64,000 nucleotides of DNA from JBFYTX01 sp963739515 (GTDB lineage Bacteria; Chloroflexota; Dehalococcoidia; Dehalococcoidales; RBG-16-60-22). The stretch covers positions 124,001 through 188,000 of the forward strand of contig CAVUAO010000003.1 in the NCBI GenBank assembly GCA_963739515.1, written 5' to 3'. Under the pieces are notes generated by a model. It did no database searches and was not told the DNA's origin. It saw only the letters and a program-made list of their open reading frames with translations. The position numbers were made by a program, and so were the translations under genes. Below are positions 1-8,164 of this stretch, one piece after another; position 1 is the stretch's first letter, and each line of letters starts with the position of its first letter.

Positions 1-96
1 GCGGGCTTTGAGGACAAAGGCATCGATGCCGTAATCATGACCCGGGAAAATGCCGCCGGAGTGAAAGTCCGTTCAACTTATGAGGAGGAAACATGA
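1..96 (+). CDS. 3' end of an unidentified gene (partial)
   Basis: Only the last 31 codons are in the window. Of the three forward frames this is the only one open from base 1, and it ends in a TGA that overlaps the cupin start as ATGA, which suggests one operon. The tail contains GFEDKGIDAVIM and ends in STYEEET. I do not recognise the family. The Shine-Dalgarno sequence of the next gene lies inside its last codons. Confidence 0.55.
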   Translation, partial: AGFEDKGIDAVIMTRENAAGVKVRSTYEEET

Positions 97-449
97 TAGT
101 CGTCAACAGCGAAAACGTGGCCACCGTAGAAACCAAAGATGAAATCGTCCGTAAAGGGCCGGTCTACCGGAAGGCGCTAATCGATGCCAAAGACACGGGA
201 GGGTTCGGCGTGCTGCTGGTCAGTTTCGGCCCGGGCGCCAGACTTAATTTCCATGCCCATACCTACGAACAAATCCTATATGTCACCGAGGGGAAGGGCA
301 TCGTGGCCACCCACGACAAAGAATACACCGTGACGCCCGGCACCACCATATTTATCGCCCCGGGCGAAATCCACTGGCACGGCGCGACCAAAGATGCCTC
401 ATTTGCCCACATCGCCATACAGAGACCGGGGATTAAGCTAGCCCAATAA
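93..449 (+). CDS. Small single-domain cupin (cupin_2) protein
   Basis: The 118-residue product is one cupin beta-barrel. Motif 1 has H54, H56 and E59/Q60 followed by VTEGKG; motif 2 has PGEIHWHG with H94 and H96. These are the usual metal-ligand positions, so a metal-binding cytoplasmic protein is likely. Small cupins can be isomerases, dioxygenases or ligand sensors, and the substrate cannot be read from sequence. A strong GAGGAGG lies just upstream of the ATG. It overlaps the preceding gene by 4 nt and is followed after 24 nt by a class II aldolase, so a shared role in sugar or hydroxy-acid breakdown is plausible but inferred. Confidence 0.85.
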   Translation: MIVVNSENVATVETKDEIVRKGPVYRKALIDAKDTGGFGVLLVSFGPGARLNFHAHTYEQILYVTEGKGIVATHDKEYTVTPGTTIFIAPGEIHWHGATKDASFAHIAIQRPGIKLAQ

Positions 450-473
450 TATACCCATAAATGGAGGCAATCG

Positions 474-1088
474 ATGGCCCGGTGGCTTAAAGAAAAGAAG
501 GAAGTGCTCGCCGCCGCCCGTAAAATGCTGGCACAAGGGCTCGTGACCGGCACGGCGGGCAACGTCAGCCGGCGCCTGGGGCCGGAAGGCGGCCAGCCGC
601 TGTTAGCAATCACTCCCAGCTCGCGGGAGTATCTTTCACTCACCCCTAACGATATCCAGATTCTCGACTTCGACGGCAAAAAGGTCGAGGGGGACCTGCC
701 GCCCTCGGTAGAGACACCGCTGCATATCGGCATCTACCGCGCCCGGCCGGACGTCAACGCCGTCATCCATACCCACCCGGTCTTTGCCACCGCCCTGGCC
801 GTGGCCGGACGGGACTTACCCCCGATTCTCGATGAACAAGCCGCCTACCTGGGCGGGGAAATAAAGGCGGCGGCTTATGCCCCCAGCGGCACCCCGGAAC
901 TGGTAAAAAACGCCGTAGCCGCGCTGGGCGACCGCAACGCCGTGCTGCTGGCCAACCACGGCGCAGTGGGCGTGGGTAAAACCATGGCGGAGGCCTTCCA
1001 CGTTTGCGAGCGGCTGGAAAATACCGCCCGGATTTACCTCCTAGCGCTAGCGGCGGGGTCGGTCAACAAGCTGCCGTGGAACATCTAA
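474..1088 (+). CDS. Class II aldolase/adducin family protein (FucA/AraD-like)
   Basis: The 204-residue length is typical of the zinc-dependent aldolase/epimerase family (L-fuculose-phosphate aldolase, ribulose-phosphate 4-epimerase). The family landmarks are present: GTAGNVS near residue 26 for phosphate binding, E80 in SVETPLH as the likely catalytic acid/base, and zinc ligands H99, H101 and H162 in IHTHP and ANHGAVG. It should cleave or epimerise a phosphorylated sugar or hydroxy-acid in the cytoplasm; the substrate is unknown. It follows the cupin gene closely with a GGAGG before the ATG. The next 300 nt hold no gene, so the operon probably ends here. Confidence 0.88.
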   Translation: MARWLKEKKEVLAAARKMLAQGLVTGTAGNVSRRLGPEGGQPLLAITPSSREYLSLTPNDIQILDFDGKKVEGDLPPSVETPLHIGIYRARPDVNAVIHTHPVFATALAVAGRDLPPILDEQAAYLGGEIKAAAYAPSGTPELVKNAVAALGDRNAVLLANHGAVGVGKTMAEAFHVCERLENTARIYLLALAAGSVNKLPWNI

Positions 1089-1129
1089 ACACCACCGGTC
1101 AAATTCCAACGGCGCCCCTGTTCCACGGT

Positions 1130-1159
1130 TTGACATCCCTCGCACATTTACGTTAAAAT
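1130..1159 (+). promoter_or_regulatory. Promoter of the acyl-CoA cluster, with a long leader
   Basis: TTGACA (1130-1135), an 18-nt spacer and TAAAAT (1154-1159) make a good sigma-70-type promoter. The predicted leader runs about 220 nt to the crotonase ATG at 1388. In that leader I see only a weak hairpin with CCGAC/GTCGG arms near 1300-1335 and no riboswitch class I recognise. Nothing coding is visible in 1089-1387. Confidence 0.6.
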
Positions 1160-1387
1160 AAAGCGAAACTATTTCTGCTGTACTGGTGAGATGGGACTGT
1201 TAAAGGGACGTAAAAAGAGATTTTCAATTAATGCAGGGTTTATTGCCCTCCCTCAGCCAATTTACGGCGATGACAGCAGTTGATATTCTCCACGCAGCCA
1301 AGTAATCCCGACCCCACGCCAAACAGGTCGGCGTGTTCGAATATTCATGCTGTTTAATATATAAAATCTAAAATCGGAGGAAAACGT

Positions 1388-2323
1388 ATGTCTTACCCAA
1401 CATTCAACTCGATACTACTGGAAAAGGACGCGGAATACCCTAAAGTCACCTACCTCACTCTGAACCGGCCGGACAAGAACAACGCCATCAGTATCGGCGA
1501 AGAGTATATGACCGGCGACATCAAGAAAGCCATGTGGGAAATCAACCACGATGACGACTGCAATGTCGTTGTTTTCAGGGGCGCCGGCAAGAACTTCTGC
1601 GCCGGGTTCGACCTCTCCATGGTCTACCGCGTTTACGGCGGCGCCAAGGGCGTCAAACCCAGCCAGAGAATCCGCCTCCAGACCGACCAGGACCAGCTTT
1701 ACGGATTCCCGCAGGCCATCCTGGACTGCAACAAGGTCGTCATGGTGCAGGTGCACGGCTGGGCTATCGAGGCCGGCCTGTACATCACCAAGGCGTCGGA
1801 CATCGTCGTCTGCGCCGATAACGCCAAGTTCTCCCAGATGGGCCAGCGGCTCGCTTTCGGCGGGCTGCCCACCCTGCCCCTGGAACTGGTCATGGGCCAT
1901 ACCAAGAAGGTCGAGGAAATCCTGCTCACCGGCCGCACCATCAGCGGCAAAGAGGCCGAGGAAGCCGGCTATGTGACCAAGGCCGTCCCCGAAGCCGACC
2001 TCGAGTCCGAGGTCCATAACCTCGCCGCCGCGATCTCCCTGCTCCCCCGCGACTGCGTCGTCATGGGCAAGTTCGCCCGGCGGCATATGCTCGACCGGCT
2101 GGGGCTGACCAACCTCAAAGAGGTCATCCTGTACCACACCTTCAGCACCAACCTGAAATACAGCGATGACGAGCGCGAGCTCATGTTCATCCGCGACCGC
2201 GAGACGATGGGCGAAAGGGAAGCCTTCCACAAGATGCATGAGAAATACGAAGAGCGCCTGAACAATACCAAGTATTTCCGCAGCTACCGCCCGGAAAAAC
2301 CGGCGGACACCAAGAAAAAATAG
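1388..2323 (+). CDS. Enoyl-CoA hydratase/isomerase (crotonase) family protein
   Basis: The 311-residue product has the crotonase fold. The oxyanion-hole segment is FRGAGKNFCAGFDL near residue 60, the second is GWAIEAGLYITKASDIV near residue 127, and the tail segment LLTGRTISGKEAEEAGYV is typical. It is about 50 residues longer than the common 260-residue form, mainly at the C-terminus (charged, ending PADTKKK). It should act on an acyl-CoA thioester by hydration, isomerisation or hydrolysis; the substrate is unknown. GGAGG precedes the ATG. It is first in a co-directional run with an amidohydrolase, a flavoprotein and a CoA transferase, which suggests a catabolic pathway through CoA esters. 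Confidence 0.88.
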   Translation: MSYPTFNSILLEKDAEYPKVTYLTLNRPDKNNAISIGEEYMTGDIKKAMWEINHDDDCNVVVFRGAGKNFCAGFDLSMVYRVYGGAKGVKPSQRIRLQTDQDQLYGFPQAILDCNKVVMVQVHGWAIEAGLYITKASDIVVCADNAKFSQMGQRLAFGGLPTLPLELVMGHTKKVEEILLTGRTISGKEAEEAGYVTKAVPEADLESEVHNLAAAISLLPRDCVVMGKFARRHMLDRLGLTNLKEVILYHTFSTNLKYSDDERELMFIRDRETMGEREAFHKMHEKYEERLNNTKYFRSYRPEKPADTKKK

Positions 2324-2354
2324 TCGCGCCTTCCGTTGACAAGGAGGTAAATAC

Positions 2355-3390
2355 ATGGCACAATATGCCGAATTTGCCAAGGATGACTACTTTAAGATAG
2401 ACGTCGAATGTCACCTCAGCGGCGAGGCGAACAAGAAATACTTTAACTACTTCCCCGAATACAGGAAGTGGGTCTACGGCACGGCGGAAACTGCCCGTGC
2501 TTTCAACGCCGTTCCCCACCATGTTACCAAAGACTGGAAAGAACCACCGGTAACCAAAGCCGAAAAATCGGAATTGGCGGAAGAAGATCAGTTGATAATT
2601 TACCTGGATCGCTACGGCGTGGACATGGCCTGTATCCTCCCGGAATCCATGATGGAAACTACGGGCTATTCCACCAAATGGTCGACCAACGGCTACCTGC
2701 TGGCTGCCGCCGAAAAGTACCCTAACAGGTTAATCGTCCAGGCTAACGTGGGCCCATTTATCAAGAGAGGCATGAAAGATTTCCTCTGGGAGCTGGACTA
2801 CCTGGCGCAGGAGAGAGGCTGTCAAACTGTTCAAGTTCTATCCCCCGGAAGACACGTATATCAACGACGAGAGGATATGGCCTTTCTACAAGAGGGCCGA
2901 GGAACTTGGAGTTACCGTCTCCATCCATACCGGCTGGAGCTGGTGTCCTCCGGGCAAGGCCAAATACTGCCTGCCGGTCCTGCTGGACGAGGTCGCTAAC
3001 GATTTCTACGACCTGAACATCATCGCCTTTCACGCCGGCTAGCCACTCTGCCACGACCTGAACATGGTGGCTTTATCTCATCCTAAAGTATATATCAGCT
3101 TCAGCTTAATCATGCCCTGGTATAAACAAGCGCCGCGGCGGTTGGCCGAAATCATCGGCGAAGCGATACAGTTTGCCGGTCCGGACCGCGTAGTCTGGGG
3201 CACCGACTTCTACGGCCCCGGCGGGCTGTTTAGAGAGGCGGTCATCGGCCTGAGAACATTCGAGATGCCGGAAGACCTCCAGAAGGGCTACGGCTACGCC
3301 CCGGTGACCGATGAAATCAAGCGCAAGATATTCGGAGAAAACCTCGGCAAACTGCTAGGCATTGATACGTCCAAGAGACGCGTGAAATAA
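2355..3390 (+). pseudogene. Amidohydrolase 2 family gene broken by a frameshift and a stop
   Basis: The first 154 or so codons are intact and start after AAGGAGG. Near 2817 one extra base moves the reading frame: after LAQER the protein continues in the next frame as AVKLFKFYPPEDTY. That frame then meets TAG at 3040-3042, exactly where FHAG-x-PLCHD would need one residue (TAC or TAT, Tyr, is a one-base change). The rest, through the metal-site-like VVWGTDFYGPGG and IFGENLGKLLGI, is intact to 3390. The family (ACMSD-like metal hydrolases and decarboxylases) fits the pathway context. Either the gene is dead or two sequence errors fell in it. Confidence 0.8.
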
Positions 3391-3415
3391 CAAATAATTT
3401 AAGGAAGGAGAATAT

Positions 3416-6112
3416 ATGTCGACTGAATTCCCGATATTGTTTTCCCCCATCAAACTCGGCCCGCTGGAGATAAAAAACCGAATCGGCGGTTCCTGCACCA
3501 CCACCGGCGGCGCCGACCAGAATGGGTTCATCCGTGAAGAGTGTATCTATTCTTACGCCGGCCGGTCCGAAGGCGGGGCCGGGTTCATCACCATCGAGTG
3601 CACCTTCGCCACCGACTGGGGCGCCAAGACCACCAGTTTCGGCAACCCGCGCATCTCCGGCCGCTCTTACTACGAGGGACAGTCCAACCTCGCCGAGGGC
3701 ATCAAGCAGTGCGGCGCCAAAGCCTTCATCCAGATTACCCCCAGCTTCGGCCGCCAGGGCTCCAGCAAGACTTCAGGTGAAGTACCCGGAGCTCCTTCTG
3801 CAATACCCTCCGAGCGACCGCAGGACTATGAGGACAGAATCATGCCCCGCGGCTACGAGACCAAGGCACAGACGCTGGGCGCTACCACCCCTCCCAAGGT
3901 GCTGACCATGGAAGAGATTCACTATATGGAGGAGACTTTCCCCACCGCCGTCGCCGCCGCCAGGATTTGCGGCTACGACGCCGTCGAGTTCCACAGCCCG
4001 CACGGCTATCTTATTCACCAATTCCTATCGCCCCGTTCCAACAAGCGCACCGATGAATACGGCGGCTCGCTGGAGAACCGCTTCCGCTTCCTGAAAAACC
4101 TGCTGGTTGCCTCCCGCAAGAGAGTAGGTCCTGACTTCTGCCTCGGTATCCGATTAAGCGGCGACGAGCATATGCCCGGCGCTATTCATGAAGAAGAGCT
4201 TATCCAGGTTGCCAAGTGGTGCGAGGAGCTCGGCGCCAGCTATATCCACCTTTCCGACGGCTCCTACGAGGGCAGGAAATGGTTCTTCCCCCAGTCCTCG
4301 CACGACTTTATCGAGCATGCCAAGCATTTTAAACCCGAGTTGAAGATACCCCTAATCGTCCCCGGCCAGCACGACCCCTACCTTGCCGAGGAAGTCCTCC
4401 GCAACGGCTGGGCGGACGCCATCACCATGGGCCGCCAGCTCGTCGCCGACCAGCGCACCCCGCGCAAGTGGGAGACAGGCACAGTTGACGAGGTCACGCG
4501 CTGCCTGCGCTGCAACGTCTGCCTCGCGCGGTTCAACCGCGGCCTGGCCATACGCTGCGCCGTGAATCCCAACATCGGCCGGGAAAAATACGACCCCAAA
4601 TATAATACCGCCGCCATGGCCCAGGCCCTCCGGCCGCTGCCGGAGCCATTCATGCCGCCCTGCCAGAATAAATGCCCCGCCGGCCTGGACATTAACGCCT
4701 ACGTGCTCATGGCTTCCCGCGGCCAGCTAGACGAGTCTTACCGCTACATCAAGCAATACATACCCTTCCCCGGCGTGATCGGGCGCGTTTGCCCACACCC
4801 CTGCGAAAAAGAATGCAACCGCGGCAAGCTGGACGACCCCATCGCCATCAACAATATCAAACGCTTCGTGGCGGACACCGTGATGGCCGAGGGCCTGCCG
4901 GACTATCTCAAAAAGCAGTCGCTACCCGAGAAATGCCCCATCACCAAGACAGAGAAAATCGCTGTGGTCGGTTCCGGGCCCGCCGGGCTGACCGCCGCTT
5001 ACTTCCTGATTAAGAAAGGCTACGCCGTCACCGTCTTCGAGGCGGCCTCCGTCGCCGGCGGCATGATGGCCTTCGGCGTCCCCGAACACCGCTTGCCCCG
5101 CAAAGTAGTCAACTGGGAAATCGACGCCCTGAAGAAGATGGGCATCGAAATCAAGACCAGCAGCCCCGTCGGCAATCCGGAAGACCTGCTGAAGAAGGGC
5201 TACAGCGCCGTTTTCGTGGCGGTCGGCTCGCAGAACAGCGCCAAGCTCAACGTCCCCGGCGAAGACGCCACGGGCGTTCTCCAGGCGCTGGCATTCCTGA
5301 AAGACGTCAACATGGGCAAGAAACCGGCCGTCGGCAAGAAGGTCGTGGTCGTGGGCGGCGGCAGTGTCGCCATAGATGTCGCCTCCTCCTCCCTGCGCCT
5401 CGGCGCCGGCAGCGTCCAGGTGGTCTGCCTCGAGTGCAGCCACGATGAAATGCCCGCCCAGAACGAGGAAATCGAGCAGGCCATCGAGGAAGGCATTAAC
5501 GTCGATATGAGCTGGGGCCCGAAGGCGATTATCACGAAGTCCGGCAAGGTCAGCGGCGTCGAACTAAAGCGCTGCACCACCTGCTACAACGCGGCCGGCC
5601 AGTTCGCCCCGGTCTACGACGAGAAAGAGACCAAGAAAATCGACGCCGACATGGTCATCACCGCCATCGGCCAGAGGGTCGACCTCTCCTTCATGAAGGA
5701 CAGCAAGGTCAAAGCCACCAGGCGCGGCACCATCGAGACCAAGGACAACCGCAGCCTGGCGACCAGCGTGGCCGGTGTGTTCGCCGGCGGCGATGTCGCC
5801 CGCGGCCAGGGCACGATGATCGAGGCCATGGCCGACGGCAAGAAAGCCGCCATCGCCATCGATTGCTACTTGCGCGGCGTCGACCTGCCGCCCGCCCCGC
5901 CCGAACCCATCCTGGCGGACGTCACCGAGGCAGCTTTCCAGTTCCATTTGAGGGAATATACCAAGGAAACGCGCACGCTACAGGAAGCCACGCCAGCCGC
6001 GACGCGGAAGAACGGCTTCAAAGAGGTCAACCTTGGCTTCAAAGACAAGCCGACCTGCGTGACCGAAGCGCGGCGCTGCCTGACCTGCCGCTGCTCGGCG
6101 GTAAGATACTAA
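3416..6112 (+). CDS. OYE-type flavin oxidoreductase fused to a GltD-like Fe-S/FAD/NAD(P) module
   Basis: This 898-residue multidomain redox enzyme has three parts. Residues 1-390 are an old-yellow-enzyme TIM barrel for FMN and substrate, ending in a Cys cluster (CLRCNVC and a further Cys near 380) as in 2,4-dienoyl-CoA reductase. Residues about 415-480 carry CQNKCPAG and GRVCPHPCEKEC, the Fe-S domain found at the N-terminus of glutamate synthase small subunit and dihydropyrimidine dehydrogenase. Residues about 512-850 bind FAD and NAD(P) (VVGSGPAGLTAA, VVVVGGGSVAIDVA). The C-terminus has a further Cys group, RRCLTCRC. FadH-type enzymes lack the middle domain. Reduction of an unsaturated CoA ester or electron confurcation is plausible, not shown. 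GGAGAATAT precedes the ATG. Confidence 0.85.
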   Translation: MSTEFPILFSPIKLGPLEIKNRIGGSCTTTGGADQNGFIREECIYSYAGRSEGGAGFITIECTFATDWGAKTTSFGNPRISGRSYYEGQSNLAEGIKQCGAKAFIQITPSFGRQGSSKTSGEVPGAPSAIPSERPQDYEDRIMPRGYETKAQTLGATTPPKVLTMEEIHYMEETFPTAVAAARICGYDAVEFHSPHGYLIHQFLSPRSNKRTDEYGGSLENRFRFLKNLLVASRKRVGPDFCLGIRLSGDEHMPGAIHEEELIQVAKWCEELGASYIHLSDGSYEGRKWFFPQSSHDFIEHAKHFKPELKIPLIVPGQHDPYLAEEVLRNGWADAITMGRQLVADQRTPRKWETGTVDEVTRCLRCNVCLARFNRGLAIRCAVNPNIGREKYDPKYNTAAMAQALRPLPEPFMPPCQNKCPAGLDINAYVLMASRGQLDESYRYIKQYIPFPGVIGRVCPHPCEKECNRGKLDDPIAINNIKRFVADTVMAEGLPDYLKKQSLPEKCPITKTEKIAVVGSGPAGLTAAYFLIKKGYAVTVFEAASVAGGMMAFGVPEHRLPRKVVNWEIDALKKMGIEIKTSSPVGNPEDLLKKGYSAVFVAVGSQNSAKLNVPGEDATGVLQALAFLKDVNMGKKPAVGKKVVVVGGGSVAIDVASSSLRLGAGSVQVVCLECSHDEMPAQNEEIEQAIEEGINVDMSWGPKAIITKSGKVSGVELKRCTTCYNAAGQFAPVYDEKETKKIDADMVITAIGQRVDLSFMKDSKVKATRRGTIETKDNRSLATSVAGVFAGGDVARGQGTMIEAMADGKKAAIAIDCYLRGVDLPPAPPEPILADVTEAAFQFHLREYTKETRTLQEATPAATRKNGFKEVNLGFKDKPTCVTEARRCLTCRCSAVRY

Positions 6113-6120
6113 ACTAAATA

Positions 6121-6142
6121 ACCCTTCGACTTCGCTCAGGGT
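6121..6142. repeat. Dispersed REP-like palindromic element, copy A
   Basis: CCCTTCGAC then CTCAGGG form a short imperfect palindrome. Related copies containing CCCTTCGACA and GCTCAGGGCGAGCGG lie at 60179-60207 and 61375-61402. All three are intergenic. Confidence 0.5.
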
Positions 6143-6145
6143 AAA

Positions 6146-6185
6146 CGGGGAGGGGATGCGAGACACATTCTGTCTCCCCTCCCCG
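6146..6185 (+). other. GC-rich 15-bp hairpin upstream of the CoA-transferase gene
   Basis: The left arm 6146-6156 plus 6162-6165 pairs with 6171-6185 across a 5-nt bulge and a 5-nt loop. The right arm ends 24 nt before the ATG at 6209, just ahead of the Shine-Dalgarno sequence. There is no T-run after it, so it is not a classical terminator. mRNA processing, stability or translation control are all possible. Confidence 0.55.
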
Positions 6186-6208
6186 AGGTGTTTAAAGGAG
6201 GTCAAATT

Positions 6209-7534
6209 ATGGGCTGGCAAGAGGAATATAAGAAAAAGCTGGTAACGCCGGAGCAGGCGGTCAGCGTCATCAAGTCCGGCGACCGCGTTTGTTTCGTGCA
6301 GGGCAACGAGCCGCAAGCTTTAGGGCTGGCCCTGGCGGCGCGGCTGGGGGAGGTGGAAAACGTGCTGCTTTCATTACGCACGCCGGGACGCGACTTCGGC
6401 TGGTACGACCCGGTCTTCGAGATGTCCTTCAAGATAGAGGTGGGCTTCCCGCTACCCATCGTCCGCCAGATTATCGCCGAGAGGCGCGCCGACCTGGCTA
6501 TCGGCGGGCTGGGCTTTATTTTCACCGAGGAGGACCGCGGCCCCGCCGACGTCGTGATGGTCGAGCTTTCGCCGCCGGACGAGCACGGCTATTGCAGCTT
6601 CGGCGCCTCCGTCTGGACCAAGAAAACGGAAATCCGCCGCGCCAAAATAGCCCTGGCGGAGGTCAATAAAAACCTTATCCGCACCTACGGCGATAACTAT
6701 ATCCATGTCTCGGAAATCGATTATTTTGTCGAGCACACGCCTACCGGGAAAACGCCCGGCGGCACCGACCTCCTGGGGCGCAAAAGCGTCGAGGCCGGCG
6801 ACGCGGAAAAAGCCATCGCGAAACACGTCGCCACCCTCGTCCGCGACGGCGATACCCTACAGGTCGGCGTGGGTTCCACCAGCGAGTGGTGCTGCACCCT
6901 CGGCACCTTCGAGGGCAAGAACGACCTCGGCTGGCACTCCGAGACGACCCCCCGCGGCATCATCCCACTGATTCGCCAAGGCATCATCACCGGCAAGCAT
7001 AAGACCATCAACCCCTATAAAGCCATCGCCACCGCTTGCGGCGGCGGCTCCAAGGAAGACATGGACTTCGTCAACATGAACCCGGCTTTCGAACTGCACA
7101 GCGCCGAATACTGCCTCGATGTTAGAGTCATCGCGGCGCACGACAACATGGTGGCCATCAACAGCGCCGTCAGTGTGGACTTCGCCGGGCAGATTGCCGC
7201 GGAGTCCATCGGGCCCCGCGTGATCAGCGGCGCCGGCGGCCAGACCTCTTTCGCCATCGGTTCGTTCCTGTCTAAAGGAGGCCGCAGCATTACCGTGATG
7301 ACTTCCACCGCCGGCAGCGGCGATAAGCTTTTGTCCCGTATCACGCCCCTCCTCGCCGAGGGAACGGTGGTCACCGTGCCGCGCACTATTTCCGACTACG
7401 TGGTCACGGAGTACGGCATCGCCCACATCAAGGGCAAGACACAGCGCCAGCGGGCATTAGACCTTATCGCTATAGCCCACCCGGATTTCCGCGCCGACCT
7501 TCAGAAAGAAGCGGAAAAGCTGTACTGGCCTTAA
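6209..7534 (+). CDS. Acetyl-CoA hydrolase/transferase family CoA-transferase (4-hydroxybutyrate CoA-transferase-like)
   Basis: The 441-residue product moves CoA between acyl groups. Two CoA-transferase lobes are visible; LGWHSETTPRG near residue 250 matches the segment that carries the catalytic glutamate in 4-hydroxybutyrate CoA-transferases, and the C-terminus has the signature PRTISDYVVTEYGIA and LIAIAHPDFR. I chose the ATG at 6209 because AAAGGAGGT sits 7 nt upstream; an in-frame GTG at 6188 has no binding site. It closes the crotonase/flavoprotein cluster and probably activates the pathway acid or recovers CoA from its product. The acid itself is unknown. Confidence 0.88.
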   Translation: MGWQEEYKKKLVTPEQAVSVIKSGDRVCFVQGNEPQALGLALAARLGEVENVLLSLRTPGRDFGWYDPVFEMSFKIEVGFPLPIVRQIIAERRADLAIGGLGFIFTEEDRGPADVVMVELSPPDEHGYCSFGASVWTKKTEIRRAKIALAEVNKNLIRTYGDNYIHVSEIDYFVEHTPTGKTPGGTDLLGRKSVEAGDAEKAIAKHVATLVRDGDTLQVGVGSTSEWCCTLGTFEGKNDLGWHSETTPRGIIPLIRQGIITGKHKTINPYKAIATACGGGSKEDMDFVNMNPAFELHSAEYCLDVRVIAAHDNMVAINSAVSVDFAGQIAAESIGPRVISGAGGQTSFAIGSFLSKGGRSITVMTSTAGSGDKLLSRITPLLAEGTVVTVPRTISDYVVTEYGIAHIKGKTQRQRALDLIAIAHPDFRADLQKEAEKLYWP

Positions 7535-7563
7535 GAAGTAACTAATAGTAGTTAGGGGTGTTT

Positions 7564-7594
7564 AAGAGGGGCTTACGCCCCTCTTCCTTTTTTA
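7564..7594 (+). terminator. Rho-independent terminator after the CoA-transferase
   Basis: A perfect 9-bp stem (7564-7572 with 7577-7585, AAGAGGGGC against GCCCCTCTT) closes a 4-nt loop and is followed by CCTTTTTTA. Confidence 0.85.
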
Positions 7595-7635
7595 TTACAT
7601 TGCATTGTATGATTTTACTCACTTACCCCCTTAAT

Positions 7636-7790
7636 CCCCCTCTTGAACAGGTGTAACCGCAGTCCCCGGTTTTGATTGTGTTCAAGAGGGGGAGAAATCT
7701 TGAGAGGGGGCTGCGCCCCCTCTCTTCTAAACTCCCCTCTCCAGCCAATGTAAATGCCAGTTTCTAACGATGCTTCAGGGTGGAGAGGGG
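7636..7790. repeat. Cluster of three long inverted repeats
   Basis: Three perfect inverted repeats follow the terminator. CCCCCTCTTGAACA at 7636-7649 pairs with 7679-7692 (14 bp, 29-nt loop). A 10-bp stem joins 7702-7711 and 7715-7724. CCCCTCTCCA at 7734-7743 pairs with 7781-7790 (37-nt loop). All share the C-rich CCCCTCT core of the terminator at 7564 and of the one at 55036. No ORF is visible. They could be a decayed mobile repeat or bidirectional transcription insulation ahead of the tRNA genes. Confidence 0.65.
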
Positions 7791-7834
7791 TAAGGGGAGA
7801 GGTAACAAATCAATTCTATCGCCATACGTAAGCC

Positions 7835-7863
7835 TTGAAAAGGCCCCTCTTTATTGTTAGAAT
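7835..7863 (+). promoter_or_regulatory. Promoter of the tRNA cluster
   Basis: TTGAAA (7835-7840), exactly 17 nt, then TAGAAT (7858-7863) with an extended-10 TG at 7855-7856. The predicted start of transcription is a few bases before tRNA-Leu. Confidence 0.75.
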
Positions 7864-7873
7864 AAACTATCAG

Positions 7874-7959
7874 GCCGAGGTGGCGGAATGGCAGACGCGC
7901 TACGTTCAGGGCGTAGTGTCCGTAAGGGCATGGGAGTTCAACTCTCCCCCTCGGCACCA
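7874..7959 (+). tRNA. tRNA-Leu (anticodon CAG)
   Basis: The acceptor stem GCCGAGG (7874-7880) pairs with CCTCGGC (7949-7955). The anticodon stem CTACG/CGTAG encloses loop TTCAGGG, so the anticodon is CAG. The long variable arm is typical of tRNA-Leu. CCA is encoded at 7957-7959. Confidence 0.95.
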
Positions 7960-7970
7960 GCACCGAATAC

Positions 7971-8047
7971 GCGCTTGTAGCTCAGTTGGATAGAGCGGAG
8001 CCCTGCGGAGGCTCAGGTCGTGGGTTCGAGCCCCGCCAAGCGCGCCA
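7971..8047 (+). tRNA. tRNA-Arg (anticodon GCG)
   Basis: The acceptor GCGCTTG (7971-7977) pairs with CAAGCGC (8037-8043). The D arm, the anticodon stem GAGCC/GGCTC with loop CTGCGGA, and the T arm are all present. CCA is encoded at 8045-8047. The anticodon is GCG rather than the ACG (inosine) form that most bacteria use for CGN. Confidence 0.92.
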
Positions 8048-8050
8048 CCC

Positions 8051-8127
8051 GGGCGGTTAGCTCAGCTGGTTAGAGCGTCAGTTTTACACACTGAAGGTCA
8101 CAGGTTCGAGCCCTGTACCGCCCACCA
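8051..8127 (+). tRNA. tRNA-Val (anticodon TAC)
   Basis: The acceptor GGGCGGT (8051-8057) pairs with ACCGCCC (8117-8123). The anticodon stem TCAGT/ACTGA has loop TTTACAC, so the anticodon is TAC. CCA is encoded at 8125-8127. Confidence 0.95.
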
Positions 8128-8164
8128 TACCATACAGTATGAATTCACGTGTATTATTCTGAAT

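Noticed and set aside
1415..2380. Long open frame on the minus strand opposite the crotonase gene
   Set aside because: It is antisense to a clear family member, has a composition that mirrors codon bias, and lacks any domain or ribosome site. The same holds for long minus-strand frames opposite 31857-32702, 38960-39931 and 42085-43215.
3040..3042. TAG inside the amidohydrolase as a pyrrolysine codon
   Set aside because: The same gene has a frameshift upstream, and the expected residue is Tyr (TAT/TAC, a single base change). No pyl genes are visible. A lesion or error is simpler.
8128..8164. Terminator after tRNA-Val
   Set aside because: Only a weak CATAC/GTATG pairing is visible and there is no T-run; I do not call it.
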